A DNA stretch of 63,837 nucleotides from Halanaerobiales bacterium (GTDB lineage: Bacteria > Bacillota_F > Halanaerobiia > Halanaerobiales > DTU029), in contig JADQBV010000231.1 of NCBI GenBank assembly GCA_016278415.1, positions 1 through 63,837 of the forward strand, read 5' to 3'. The notes under the pieces are model-generated. The model was not told the origin of the DNA. It did not search any database and was given only the letters and a program-made list of their open reading frames with translations. Position numbers and translations under genes: made by a program. This document shows positions 46,494 to 56,358 of the stretch, one piece after another (within the stretch, counting starts at the first letter, position 1; each line of letters begins with the position of its first letter).

Positions 46494-48143
46494 TTACTGT
46501 AACAAATTCATTAAAGCCATATCGCCTCTTCTTTCAGCTACTTCATATGGGGTAAATCCCTTATAATTTCTAATATCTAACTCAGCACCATTGATTTTTA
46601 GGTATTTAATTGCCGCTGGTGTATTACCCCTGGCACTGTTAAGTAAATGCAATGCTGTATTACCCTTTAGATCCTGACAATTTACATCTATATCATTTTC
46701 AATTAGTAATCTTATTAAGTAAAGGTGATTGCCTCCAACCCAACCAACATCCTTACATAAATAATGTAAAGCTGTCCTACCGAGTTCATCCTGTTCATTC
46801 ACATCAGCACCTAGGTTTATAAGTTTTTCGAATTTTGATTTGGAGTCAATTGCCTTAATCAAACTAATATCTCCTAAATTAGGCTTAGATTTACTTTTTT
46901 TACTTTCCTTTGAACCCTCGTCTTCTGTATTTTTACTGTCTTCCTTTATACTAACTAGGTCATCATCTACCATATTTAAATCAAGGCTGCTTAGTTTTGG
47001 ACTCTCAAAATCCAAGACTGCATCATCTATAACCTGAATATTTTGTGGTTCCTCAGCCATCTCCTGACTATTTTTTTCTGGAGTCGTAGGTTCTTCTTGT
47101 TTATCCTTTTTATCCTTTTTATCCTTATATATTTTATCTAGTTTATCACGTTCAACTTTTTTATCATCTTGTTCATCTTTTATATTTAACTTTTCTCCCT
47201 GATTGTTTAAATCTTCCGTAAATAGCATTTCTTCTAGACCTTTTTTATCTTCCATAGAGAGATTTTCTTCCTGACTCAGTATACCTTCATAACCTTCAAA
47301 AATCTGCTTATCATTATTAGTCTCTTTATAATCAAGATTGTGTTCTTTTTCCTTTTTATCTATATTTTTATTAGCTTTTTCTTCTTCTTTATTATCTTCT
47401 TTCTTGCCAGATTGTGTTTCCTGTTGATATTCGTCTTCTCTTATCTTATCAACTTTTACTTCATCAGTTTCAGTTTCTGCAAACTCCTCAACTATATTTG
47501 AATTTCCTACAGAAAACTGCCCATTTGAATTATTATCTAAATCAAAGTGCTCATCTGTTATAACCCCTGTTGCTATATCATTTACTTCCTTTATCTTTTC
47601 AGCACTTTCAGCCTTTTCCTTCTCTTTTTTATAGTTTATATAATCAGTATCCTTACTTTTTTTAGCGATATTAACAAACACAAAAATAATAATGACTACA
47701 AGACCAATATGAGTCAAAATAATATAAGGTTTATAGTAAAAAGAAAATATTATTATATAAAAGTCATTTAAAAAATCATTTAAACTAAAGAACTGTGACA
47801 ACGTACCAGACTCAAAAAATGAGTACAGAGAAATGGGCTCATTAACATACGCTAAGTGGATTACCATCAGAATTAATAATCCTCCTATTAGCGAAAAAAA
47901 TAAACTTATTATAAATTTAATTATATCCAATTTAAAAATAGCTAATAAAATATGGTACACAGCTAAAACAATAAATGCTAATATTAAAATATCAGCTAAT
48001 CCATAAGCAATTTGTTCACCAAGACTCTTTTGACCCTGGAGGTGTGCTGCACATCCATTTAAAAGGATAGTTATAGTCAAAGTTAGAACCAATAATTTTA
48101 CATATTTTAAAGTTTTTTTCTTAAAGCGCAAACAAATCACCAA
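46494..48143 (-). CDS. Membrane protein with lipobox-like N-terminus, charged linker and C-terminal ankyrin repeats
   Basis: The protein is 549 residues. The N-terminal hydrophobic stretch ends in LLNGCAA, a possible lipobox, and about four further membrane segments follow (residues 45-160). Residues 170-425 are extremely acidic/lysine-rich and disordered. About residues 435-549 are ankyrin repeats (DELGRTALHYLCK, DLKGNTALHLLNSARG, NYKGFTPYEVAERRGD). The topology suggests a cytoplasmic ankyrin domain on a long tether. The start is uncertain (TTG 48143 or GTG 48140). The family is unknown. Confidence 0.78.
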   Translation of the reverse strand: MVICLRFKKKTLKYVKLLVLTLTITILLNGCAAHLQGQKSLGEQIAYGLADILILAFIVLAVYHILLAIFKLDIIKFIISLFFSLIGGLLILMVIHLAYVNEPISLYSFFESGTLSQFFSLNDFLNDFYIIIFSFYYKPYIILTHIGLVVIIIFVFVNIAKKSKDTDYINYKKEKEKAESAEKIKEVNDIATGVITDEHFDLDNNSNGQFSVGNSNIVEEFAETETDEVKVDKIREDEYQQETQSGKKEDNKEEEKANKNIDKKEKEHNLDYKETNNDKQIFEGYEGILSQEENLSMEDKKGLEEMLFTEDLNNQGEKLNIKDEQDDKKVERDKLDKIYKDKKDKKDKQEEPTTPEKNSQEMAEEPQNIQVIDDAVLDFESPKLSSLDLNMVDDDLVSIKEDSKNTEDEGSKESKKSKSKPNLGDISLIKAIDSKSKFEKLINLGADVNEQDELGRTALHYLCKDVGWVGGNHLYLIRLLIENDIDVNCQDLKGNTALHLLNSARGNTPAAIKYLKINGAELDIRNYKGFTPYEVAERRGDMALMNLLQ

Positions 48144-48311
48144 CCCCTCTGGACTTAGATGTTTTCATTAATATTTTGTTCTATATAAATTTAAAATAAG
48201 TACATAGTAAGTGGTATTACTGGCTTATATTAAATAAAACTACATAGATGAAGTTCTCCATCAAGGCTTAAATTCCTGCATTAAAGTATATTATAGTATA
48301 AAAGACATACA

Positions 48312-50141
48312 TTAAAAAGCTCGAGTGTTTTCCCTCAGGAAATCATGAATAACTTTCGCTGTTTTCGAACTAATCCCTTCAGCTTCCTTCAATTTACCAA
48401 TATTAGCTTTCCTAATTTCAGCTAATGAACCGAAATGCTGTAATAAGGCCTGTCTCCTTTTCGGTCCTACTCCAGGGATATCATCAAGCATAGTATGGGT
48501 TAAGCGTCGTGACCTTAATTTACGATGATAACCAACTGCAAATCTATGGGCTTCATCTCTTACTCTCTGTATTAAATGTAATGCCGAAGAGTTTTTAGGA
48601 ATAATAATAGGTTCCTGTCTATCAGGCAAAAATACCTCTTCCTCCCTTTTCGCTAAACCTATTATAGCTAAGTGAGATAATCCCAGTTCTTCTAATACTT
48701 GATAAGCAGAACTCAACTGCCCCTTGCCTCCATCAATCAAAATCAAACTTGGCAGGGGTTTTTCTTCTTTCAGTAACCTACTATATCGTCGCTCAAGTAC
48801 CTCTTTCATCATAGCAAAATCATTAGGTCCTTCGATTGTTTTGATTTTAAACCGTCGATAGTCCTGTTTGGATGAATGACCATCTTTAAATACTACCATT
48901 GATGCAACAGGGTCTGTCCCCTGGATATTAGAAATATCAAAACCTTCGATATGGTCTGGAGGACTATCTAACTCAAGATGCTCACCCAGTTTTACAACAG
49001 CATCTGTTGTTCGCGATTTTTTATATTTCTGCTTTATTATCTCTTTCTTCAAATTCTCTTCTGCGTTACTATAGGCCATTTCTACTAATCTCTTTTTTTC
49101 TCCTATCACTGGAACTGTAACAGAAACTTTTTTCTGTTTTTTTTCTTTTAGGAGATCAAGCAATAAATCAACCTGATCTATTTCCACACTTAATAGCAAT
49201 TCATCAGGTAGTTGATGAGTTCTCTCGTAATATTGAGGTAAAAAGTATTCTATAATTTCCTTTTCTCCTTCTTGGTCAGTACCCTCCATGATAAAATATT
49301 CCTGACCAATTAGGCGACCATTACGGATAATTAAAACCTGAACGCATGATTGCTCATCATCCCCTATAGCAACAGCAATAACATCTTGATTAATATTCTT
49401 ACCATACATAACTTTTTGCTGAACAGACAAACGTTTCAAAGCCTGAACGCTATCCCGTAAACGACCTGCTTTCTCAAAATTCTTTTGGTCTGAAGCCAGG
49501 TACATTTCTTTCTCAATCCTTTTAACTAATTCATCTTGATGACCTGACAAGAAAAGGCAAGCCTGATCTACCATAGCCCTGTAGTCTTCCTTACTTATAG
49601 CACCAATACATGGTCCTAAGCATTTTCCAATATGATAATTTAAGCAGGGCCGTTCTTCGGGTTTGCCAGCCTTAATATCCTTACGGCAGGTTCGTAACGA
49701 ATATATATTTTTTAAAACATCGATAGTTTTATATAGATCATTAACATTTGTGAATGGTCCATAATATCTAGCACCATCACTTTTTACTATTCTTGTTTTA
49801 AATATTCTTGGAAAATCCTCATTGACTGTTACTTTAATATAAGGATAAGTCTTATCATCTTTAAGCCTAATATTATATATTGGCTGATATTTATTAATTA
49901 GATTTGCTTCAAGTATATAGGCCTCTACCTCTGTATCAGTAACTATATAGTCAAAATCCCTAATATGAGTTACCAATATTTTAGTCTTATATGTGTGGTT
50001 TCCTTTACGAAAATATGACCTAACCCTTCTTCTTAGTGATTTAGCTTTCCCAACATAGATAATTTCTTCTATTTCATTTTTCATTAAATAAACACCTGGT
50101 CTATCAGGTAACTGTTTCAACTGTTCCTCTATATGTTTCAT
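48312..50141 (-). CDS. uvrC: Excinuclease ABC subunit C
   Basis: The protein is 609 residues. The GIY-YIG nuclease lies at the N-terminus (PGVYLMKNEIEEIIYVGKAKSL), a UvrB-binding UVR motif in the middle (EKAGRLRDSVQALKRL), an RNase-H-like endonuclease (GFDISNIQGTDPVASMVVF, LILIDGGKGQL), and C-terminal helix-hairpin-helix repeats (LDDIPGVGPKRRQALL). It makes both incisions in nucleotide excision repair with UvrA and UvrB, whose genes lie 3 kb away, beyond a phosphorylase gene. Confidence 0.97.
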   Translation of the reverse strand: MKHIEEQLKQLPDRPGVYLMKNEIEEIIYVGKAKSLRRRVRSYFRKGNHTYKTKILVTHIRDFDYIVTDTEVEAYILEANLINKYQPIYNIRLKDDKTYPYIKVTVNEDFPRIFKTRIVKSDGARYYGPFTNVNDLYKTIDVLKNIYSLRTCRKDIKAGKPEERPCLNYHIGKCLGPCIGAISKEDYRAMVDQACLFLSGHQDELVKRIEKEMYLASDQKNFEKAGRLRDSVQALKRLSVQQKVMYGKNINQDVIAVAIGDDEQSCVQVLIIRNGRLIGQEYFIMEGTDQEGEKEIIEYFLPQYYERTHQLPDELLLSVEIDQVDLLLDLLKEKKQKKVSVTVPVIGEKKRLVEMAYSNAEENLKKEIIKQKYKKSRTTDAVVKLGEHLELDSPPDHIEGFDISNIQGTDPVASMVVFKDGHSSKQDYRRFKIKTIEGPNDFAMMKEVLERRYSRLLKEEKPLPSLILIDGGKGQLSSAYQVLEELGLSHLAIIGLAKREEEVFLPDRQEPIIIPKNSSALHLIQRVRDEAHRFAVGYHRKLRSRRLTHTMLDDIPGVGPKRRQALLQHFGSLAEIRKANIGKLKEAEGISSKTAKVIHDFLRENTRAF

Positions 50142-50289
50142 TTATTATCACCTATTCATAATTTGCTTGGAGTACTAATTAGCTTTATTAATAATTTTTT
50201 AGTGATTATTTAATTATTAATTAGCTTTATTATATACAATTTTAAATGAAAATACAAAGTTAGGGGAACCCCCTACTAAGTTTTTAAGC

Positions 50290-50318
50290 TTTACAAGCGA
50301 ACATTAGTATGCTATAAT
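50290..50318 (+). promoter_or_regulatory. Sigma-A promoter of the coiled-coil gene
   Basis: TTTACA (50290-50295) and TATAAT (50313-50318) with a 17-nt spacer; the predicted start is near 50325, leaving a leader of about 150 nt. Confidence 0.8.
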
Positions 50319-50339
50319 GTAATTATAAATTATAAAACT

Positions 50340-50398
50340 CAACTTCCGGAAGTTAAAACTTAGGTATAAAACCCAGTTAATTATATCTCCGAAAGTTG
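50340..50398. promoter_or_regulatory. Palindrome and inverted repeat in the 5' leader
   Basis: AACTTCCGGAAGTT (50341-50354) is a perfect 14-bp palindrome. CAACTTCCGGA (50340-50350) is also inverted, with one change, as TCCGAAAGTTG (50388-50398). These could be an operator pair or a hairpin in the RNA leader. Confidence 0.55.
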
Positions 50399-50478
50399 TA
50401 TTATTAAAAAAATGATTTTAAAAAAGGAAATACAGTTCTAATGTAGAATTAATAAACTAAAGAAAGGAGAGATAAATC

Positions 50479-50769
50479 ATGGAAAAAATACTTAAAGAAA
50501 TTCTTAATAAGGTTAGTTCATTAGACTCTAAAGTTAATAATATCGAAGAACAACAAAAAGAAAATACACAAATATTACGAGCCTTAGAACACAAAACTGA
50601 TATCCATCACTCTTTATTAGATAATATAACAAATGATCTGGCAGGAATTAAGGGTAATCAAAAAACAATGCAAAAAGATATTGATGATATCAAACATGAT
50701 GTAAATGTTATGGCTATTAATACTGCAAAAAACTCACTTGATATAGCTAAGATAAGAGGTATCAAATAA
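50479..50769 (+). CDS. Small coiled-coil protein
   Basis: The protein is 96 residues with ATG behind AAAGGAG. Nearly the whole length is heptad-patterned helix (EILNKVSSLDSKVNNIEEQQ, DNITNDLAGIKGNQKTMQKD), ending AKNSLDIAKIRGIK. There are no membrane segment or cysteines. It resembles the many small phage or cytoskeleton-linked coiled-coil proteins in Firmicutes, but I cannot name it. It has its own promoter with a palindromic leader. Confidence 0.75.
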   Translation: MEKILKEILNKVSSLDSKVNNIEEQQKENTQILRALEHKTDIHHSLLDNITNDLAGIKGNQKTMQKDIDDIKHDVNVMAINTAKNSLDIAKIRGIK

Positions 50770-50802
50770 TTGTTAGATTTTCTTTTACAGGGCGTAAATA
50801 TA

Positions 50803-50836
50803 AAAACCAGATGAAATATGATACTTCACCTGATTT
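50803..50836 (-). terminator. Hairpin terminator of the GH65 gene
   Basis: AAACCAGATGAA (50803-50814) pairs with TTCACCTGATTT (50825-50836) with mismatches. On the minus strand it is followed by five Ts, about 80 nt past the stop. Confidence 0.65.
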
Positions 50837-50914
50837 ATAATTAACTAATGAAATATGGGTCTTATTTCAATAACAAAATGGTTATACATCTAGTGATTAG
50901 GTAAATCAAAACTA

Positions 50915-53221
50915 TTAATAGTTAATAGAAACCTCACTCCTTGATGACACTTCATAATCCTTTTCATAAATATTAACCTCAATAGTTTTTTCACTCTGAT
51001 TGTAAATTTTCACTTCTACTTTTCCAACACTTATCTCTAATAATACACCTCTAAATAAGACTTTAAAAGAATAAGAATCCCATTTTTCTGGTAAAAAAGG
51101 ATTTAATACCAAGCGATCATCTCTGACCCTAAGTCCACCAAAACCCTGGACTACAGACATCCATGTCCCGGCCATACTAGTAATATGACAACCATCTTCT
51201 GTATCATTATTATAATTATCCAGATCAAGCCTTGCAGTATGCAGATACATTTGATAGGCCTTATCATAATCCCCTATTTTAGCAGCTAAAATTGTGTGGA
51301 TACAGGGTGATAAAGATGACTCATGGACTGTTCTCGGTTCATAGAAATGATAGTTTTCTTTTATAGTGTCTATATCATATTTATCTTCTAGAAAATATAA
51401 GCCCTGGAGGACATCTGCCTGTTTTATAAAACAGGAGCGAAGTATTCTATCCCATGACCAATTTTGATTTAAGGGTAGATGCTTTTCGTCTAATTCATCC
51501 ACAAGAATCTGCTCTTTATCTAGATAATTATCCTGCTGTAAGAAAATACCCTTCTCTTCATCAATTGGATAATACATATTATCAATTATATCCTGCCACT
51601 TATCAAATTCTACTGTTTTCAATCCTAAATTACCTTTAAGTTCATCAATACGGTCAGGATAGTTATTTTCTAGGTAATCTATTACCTCAAGGGTATATTC
51701 CAGAGTCCAAACAGCAATCCTATTGGTATACCAGTTGTTATTAACATTATTCTCATATTCATTTGGTCCTGTAACACCTAGCATTACGTATTTATTTCTC
51801 TTCGGTGATAAATGCACCCTCTGCTCCCAAAACCTTGATATTGCTACTAGAACTTCCAGTCCATTTTCTGATAAATAAGACTTGTCTCCAGTATAATTAA
51901 CATAATTATAGATAGCATATGCTATGGCTCCATTACGATGAATCTCTTCAAAAGTAATCTCCCATTCATTATGAGATTCCTCTCCATTCATTGTAACCAT
52001 TGGATATAAGGCTGCTCCATTTTCAAAACCAAGTTTTTCAGCATTCTCCTGTGCTTTCTTCAAATGACGATAACGGTATAGAAGTAAATTTCTGGCAACA
52101 GATTGCTCGGCAGTACTCAGATAAAAAGGTAGACAATATGCCTCTGTATCCCAATAAGTGCTACCACCATATTTCTCTCCTGTAAATCCTTTTGGTCCTA
52201 TATTCAACCTTTCATCCTCACCTGTATATGTCTGATTCAACTGAAAGATATTAAATCTTATTGCCTGTTGTGCAGCAATATCCCCTTTAATCTTTATATC
52301 ACTTTCCTGCCATTTCTTTTCCCATGCCTCTGACTGTTCTTTTAATAATTCTTCAAATCCCAAGTCCTCTGCCTCTGAAGAGAGCTTTTGGGTTGCACTA
52401 TAAAGTTGATCAACCGAGTAATAACGGGATGAAGTATTAGCCACATATTTATATAGACTAAGTTCATCGCCTTCCTTAACATTAATATCATAAGAATTAG
52501 CTATGTATTTATCTTTTTTTATTTTATCAACATTTAAATCTACTTTTTGTCCATTAATAGTCAGATTACATCTCATATAAGTAGCTATATGAAAATCCAA
52601 TTTCTTTGTCTTTAACATTATGAAGCCTTGATAATCATCAACACTTGTCTTAACTTCATCCCAGAATCTTTCACCATAATTGGCATCCTGGTTTATTATA
52701 TTTCCATCTAGATATGGTGTTATCTCTATTTTTCCACTAAAGTTTAGTGGTATAAGTGAGTATTTTATAGCCCCAATTTCGCCTCTTACCATACTGATAA
52801 ACCTTGTAACATGTACTTGAATTTGCATCTCATCTTTAAGCTCTACAATGAAATACCTATCTAAACGACCCTCTTTCATATTTAAAATTCTTTTAAAGCT
52901 AAGCACATTACACTTAGCCAAATCAAGGGATTGATCATTTACCTTAATATTTATCCCTATCCAATTGGTAGAATTCAATACCTTAGCATAATAGTCTGGA
53001 TAGCCAATCTTCCACCAACCAACTACCGTTTTATCTGGATAATAGACACCAGCCAAATAATTACCCTGTAATGATTCACCACTATATTCCTCTTCGAAAT
53101 TAGCCCGCTGCCCCATATAGCCATTTCCCAGACTAAATGTACTCTCTGATAATAGATGATTTTCTGCTTCAAACCCTTTTTCTATAATATTCCAGGGATC
53201 AAGTTCTAAATAACGTTTCAT
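50915..53221 (-). CDS. GH65 disaccharide phosphorylase, probably maltose phosphorylase
   Basis: The protein is 768 residues from the ATG at 53221 (GGGGGT upstream), the length of known maltose phosphorylases. An in-frame extension of 50 codons upstream is not family-like. N-terminal LDPWNIIEKGF and SLGNGYMGQRANFEE, the catalytic region KYGGSTYWDTEAYCLPFYL, and the acid Glu in GVTGPNEYENNVNNNWYTN are intact. Phosphate replaces water: maltose plus phosphate gives glucose and beta-glucose-1-phosphate. Trehalose or kojibiose phosphorylase activity is possible. No beta-phosphoglucomutase gene is adjacent. Confidence 0.88.
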   Translation of the reverse strand: MKRYLELDPWNIIEKGFEAENHLLSESTFSLGNGYMGQRANFEEEYSGESLQGNYLAGVYYPDKTVVGWWKIGYPDYYAKVLNSTNWIGINIKVNDQSLDLAKCNVLSFKRILNMKEGRLDRYFIVELKDEMQIQVHVTRFISMVRGEIGAIKYSLIPLNFSGKIEITPYLDGNIINQDANYGERFWDEVKTSVDDYQGFIMLKTKKLDFHIATYMRCNLTINGQKVDLNVDKIKKDKYIANSYDINVKEGDELSLYKYVANTSSRYYSVDQLYSATQKLSSEAEDLGFEELLKEQSEAWEKKWQESDIKIKGDIAAQQAIRFNIFQLNQTYTGEDERLNIGPKGFTGEKYGGSTYWDTEAYCLPFYLSTAEQSVARNLLLYRYRHLKKAQENAEKLGFENGAALYPMVTMNGEESHNEWEITFEEIHRNGAIAYAIYNYVNYTGDKSYLSENGLEVLVAISRFWEQRVHLSPKRNKYVMLGVTGPNEYENNVNNNWYTNRIAVWTLEYTLEVIDYLENNYPDRIDELKGNLGLKTVEFDKWQDIIDNMYYPIDEEKGIFLQQDNYLDKEQILVDELDEKHLPLNQNWSWDRILRSCFIKQADVLQGLYFLEDKYDIDTIKENYHFYEPRTVHESSLSPCIHTILAAKIGDYDKAYQMYLHTARLDLDNYNNDTEDGCHITSMAGTWMSVVQGFGGLRVRDDRLVLNPFLPEKWDSYSFKVLFRGVLLEISVGKVEVKIYNQSEKTIEVNIYEKDYEVSSRSEVSINY

Positions 53222-53378
53222 ATATGAATTACCCCCATATTTATTTTTTTCAATTATCTCCATAACCATTGGCAATATTTCTAGATATTTTGAGGAAGGT
53301 ATCCCTCTTATTATTCTAAATCTATTCCCTAATATTATACCGATTTTTCTATTATATTTAAATATTGACAAAAAATAA

Positions 53379-53409
53379 CCCTATATAATCCATTATAGAT
53401 TATATAGGG
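53379..53409 (-). terminator. Rho-independent terminator of uvrA
   Basis: CCCTATATAATC (53379-53390) and GATTATATAGGG (53398-53409) form a perfect 12-bp stem with a 7-nt loop. The minus strand continues TTATTTTTTG. Confidence 0.85.
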
Positions 53410-53427
53410 CAGTATTACAAATTTAGA

Positions 53428-53466
53428 ATTTCACACTAACATTTCACACTAACATTTTACACTAAT
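53428..53466. repeat. Three 13-bp tandem repeats after uvrA
   Basis: ATTTCACACTAAC occurs at 53428-53440 and 53441-53453, with a diverged third unit at 53454-53466, between the uvrA stop and its terminator. The units are not multiples of three and are outside the coding region. Confidence 0.8.
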
Positions 53467-53472
53467 ACATTA

Positions 53473-56328
53473 TTATACACAAACCTTATCTATATCACTT
53501 ACCTCATTATTAAGATCAAAAATCTTTTTAAGGTAATATCCAGTATATGAACCATCAACTAATGCCACTTCTTCAGGGGTACCCGTAGCTATAACCTTAC
53601 CACCCTTATTCCCACCTTCTGGACCAAGATCAATTAAATAATCTGCTGATTTAATAACATCCAGATTGTGTTCAATTACTATTACAGTATTACCTCCTTC
53701 ACGCAGACGATGTAATACTTCTAATAATTTTTTCACATCAGCAAAATGAAGACCTGTTGTTGGTTCATCCAGGATGTACACTGTTTTTCCTGTACTAATC
53801 TTACCTAATTCAGTAGCAATCTTAATTCTCTGGGCCTCTCCACCAGATAAAGTTGTAGCAGGCTGTCCTAATCTAATATATCCCAGACCGACATCATAGA
53901 GGGTTTGCAGCCTTCTTCTAAGTGGATTAATTGCTTCAAAGAACTCTAAGGCTTCTTCAACAGTCATATCTAATACATCAGAAATAGTTTTCCCTTTGTA
54001 TTTAATCTCTAAAGTCTCTCTATTATATCTCTTCCCACCACAAACCTCACAAGGAACATAAACATCTGCTAAAAAGTGCATTTCAATTTTATTAATCCCA
54101 TCACCACTACAAGCTTCACAGCGTCCACCTTTAACATTAAAACTAAAACGTCCCTTCTTATAACCACGTCTCCTCGCTTCAGGTGTCTTAGCAAAAATAT
54201 CACGAATATAATCAAATACCTTAGTATAGGTAGCTGGATTAGAACGTGGGGTACGACCGATAGGTGATTGGTCTATATTAATTACTTTATCTATATTCTC
54301 TAAACCTTTAATAGCATCATGTTTACCTGGTCTAGGGCTTGAATCATAAATATGCTTCATCAATTCCCTCTGTAAAGTCATATTAATTAAAGTACTTTTC
54401 CCTGAGCCAGATACACCTGTTACACAAGTAAAGGTCCCTAAAGGAATCTTCACATCTATATCTTTTAAATTATGCTGGTTTGCCCCCTTTATTTCCAGGA
54501 ATTTATCACCAACTGGATACCTCTCCTCTGGGATAGGAATTAATTCCTTACCTGAAAGATACTTCCCTGTCAATGAGTCCTTATTGTTCATTACCTCTTC
54601 AGGAGTACCCTCAGCAACAATATAACCCCCATGTTTTCCTGCACCTGGTCCAATATCAATCACATAATCTGCTGCTTTAATTGTATCTTCATCATGTTCA
54701 ACAACAATTACAGTATTCCCAATATCTCTAATATGCTCCAGAGTACTTATTAGACGGTTATTATCCCTCTGATGTAAACCAATACTTGGTTCATCTAAAA
54801 TATATAAAACCCCTACAAGACCAGACCCTATTTGTGTTGCCAATCTAATCCTCTGAGCCTCACCACCTGAGAGTGTTCCTGCTGCCCTATCAAGTGTTAA
54901 ATAATCCAGCCCAACATTAAGCAAGAATTTCAATCGCTCTTTGATCTCTTTTAATATTTCATGGGCAATATATTTTGAACGATCATCCAATTCTAGATTA
55001 TTTAGGTAATCATAACAATCTTGTATATTAAAGTGAGTAAGTTTAGCAATTGATATATCGCCGACGGTAACAGCCAAAACCTCTGGCTTTAGCTTCTCGC
55101 CATCACATACTGTACAAGGACGATCATTCATAAACGATTCCATTTTTTGATGGATATAGTTTGAATCTGATTCACTAAATCTACGTTTTAAGTTACTGAT
55201 AATCCCTTCCCAATGGGTATCATGTTGTCTTGTCTTTCCATAGCGATTGGTATAAGGAAATGATAATAGGCGATCAGAACCATAAAGAATAATATCTACT
55301 ATATCATCACCTAAATTCTTTATTTTAGTTCCCAGACTAAATCCATGTTCTTTAGCCAGGGCTTTTAACAACTGAGGATTATACCTACTAGTTGAACCTT
55401 TCCAGGGTATAATACCATTATCGTCTATTGACTTTTCCATATCCAAAATAAGGTCAGGATCAAATTCTTTCTTAATACCAAGCCCATCACAATTGGGACA
55501 TGCACCATATGGACTGTTAAAAGAAAACATTCTAGGTGAAAGTTCAGTCATACTAATACCACAATCTGTACAAGCAAAATTTTCACTAAAGATTTGTTCC
55601 CCCCCATCAACCATATCTATCAGAACCAATCCTTCTGCATATTCAAGTGCTGTCTCAAGGGAATCTGACAGTCTTTCTCTAATACCCTCTTTAATAACTA
55701 AACGATCTACTACAATCTCTATATTATGTTTTACATTTTTATCAAGATTAACAGTTTCTTCACCTAACATAATGGTTTCACCATCAACTCTAGCCCTTAC
55801 AAATCCTTCTTTTCGTGCACGTGCTAGAAGTCGCTGATGCTCTCCTTTTCTACCTCGAACAATAGGAGCTAATACCTGTATTTTCGTTCTTTCTGGAAAT
55901 TCGAGTACCTGATCTACAATCTCATCAACAGTCTGTGATGTTATCTCTTGTCCACAATCAGGACAATGGGGTATACCAATACGAGCATATAATAGCCTTA
56001 AATAATCATATATCTCAGTAACAGTTCCCACAGTTGAACGAGGATTTTTACTAGTAGTTTTCTGATCAATAGATATAGCAGGAGAAAGCCCTTCTATATA
56101 CTCTACCTTTGGTTTTTCCATCTGTCCTAAGAACTGACGGGCATAGGCAGACAAAGACTCCACATAACGCCTCTGACCCTCTGCGTAGATTGTATCAAAA
56201 GCAAGCGAAGACTTACCAGACCCACTTAAACCTGTAATAACTACTAATTTATCCCGAGGAATCTCCAGGTCTATATTTTTAAGGTTGTGTTCCTGGGCCC
56301 CCTTAATTATTATTTTATCTCTAGCCAT
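53473..56328 (-). CDS. uvrA: Excinuclease ABC subunit A
   Basis: The protein is 951 residues. It has two ABC ATPase halves with Walker A ([12 protein letters not shown] and [12 protein letters not shown]), zinc-finger cysteine sets (CPDCGQE, CTDC, CPNCDG and [16 protein letters not shown]), and two LSGGEAQR(I) signatures. It recognises damaged DNA with UvrB. It starts 30 bp after uvrB, so the two form an operon. Confidence 0.98.
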   Translation of the reverse strand: MARDKIIIKGAQEHNLKNIDLEIPRDKLVVITGLSGSGKSSLAFDTIYAEGQRRYVESLSAYARQFLGQMEKPKVEYIEGLSPAISIDQKTTSKNPRSTVGTVTEIYDYLRLLYARIGIPHCPDCGQEITSQTVDEIVDQVLEFPERTKIQVLAPIVRGRKGEHQRLLARARKEGFVRARVDGETIMLGEETVNLDKNVKHNIEIVVDRLVIKEGIRERLSDSLETALEYAEGLVLIDMVDGGEQIFSENFACTDCGISMTELSPRMFSFNSPYGACPNCDGLGIKKEFDPDLILDMEKSIDDNGIIPWKGSTSRYNPQLLKALAKEHGFSLGTKIKNLGDDIVDIILYGSDRLLSFPYTNRYGKTRQHDTHWEGIISNLKRRFSESDSNYIHQKMESFMNDRPCTVCDGEKLKPEVLAVTVGDISIAKLTHFNIQDCYDYLNNLELDDRSKYIAHEILKEIKERLKFLLNVGLDYLTLDRAAGTLSGGEAQRIRLATQIGSGLVGVLYILDEPSIGLHQRDNNRLISTLEHIRDIGNTVIVVEHDEDTIKAADYVIDIGPGAGKHGGYIVAEGTPEEVMNNKDSLTGKYLSGKELIPIPEERYPVGDKFLEIKGANQHNLKDIDVKIPLGTFTCVTGVSGSGKSTLINMTLQRELMKHIYDSSPRPGKHDAIKGLENIDKVINIDQSPIGRTPRSNPATYTKVFDYIRDIFAKTPEARRRGYKKGRFSFNVKGGRCEACSGDGINKIEMHFLADVYVPCEVCGGKRYNRETLEIKYKGKTISDVLDMTVEEALEFFEAINPLRRRLQTLYDVGLGYIRLGQPATTLSGGEAQRIKIATELGKISTGKTVYILDEPTTGLHFADVKKLLEVLHRLREGGNTVIVIEHNLDVIKSADYLIDLGPEGGNKGGKVIATGTPEEVALVDGSYTGYYLKKIFDLNNEVSDIDKVCV

Positions 56329-56358
56329 TTATTTCCCACCTCATTTTATATTAAATAA

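Larger units (their letters stand above)
50142..50478. other. Leader region of the coiled-coil gene
   Basis: This 337-base region separates divergent uvrC and the small coiled-coil gene. It contains a good promoter (50290-50318) and two related CAACTT(C/T)CGGA palindromic elements (50340-50398) downstream of the predicted transcription start. Confidence 0.65.

Noticed and set aside
53222..53371. N-terminal 50-residue extension of the GH65 phosphorylase
   Set aside because: The internal ATG at 53221 has GGGGGT upstream and gives the normal family length; the extension has no family similarity.
53428..53466. Possible CRISPR-like array
   Set aside because: The 13-bp units are directly adjacent with no spacers; simple tandem repeat.
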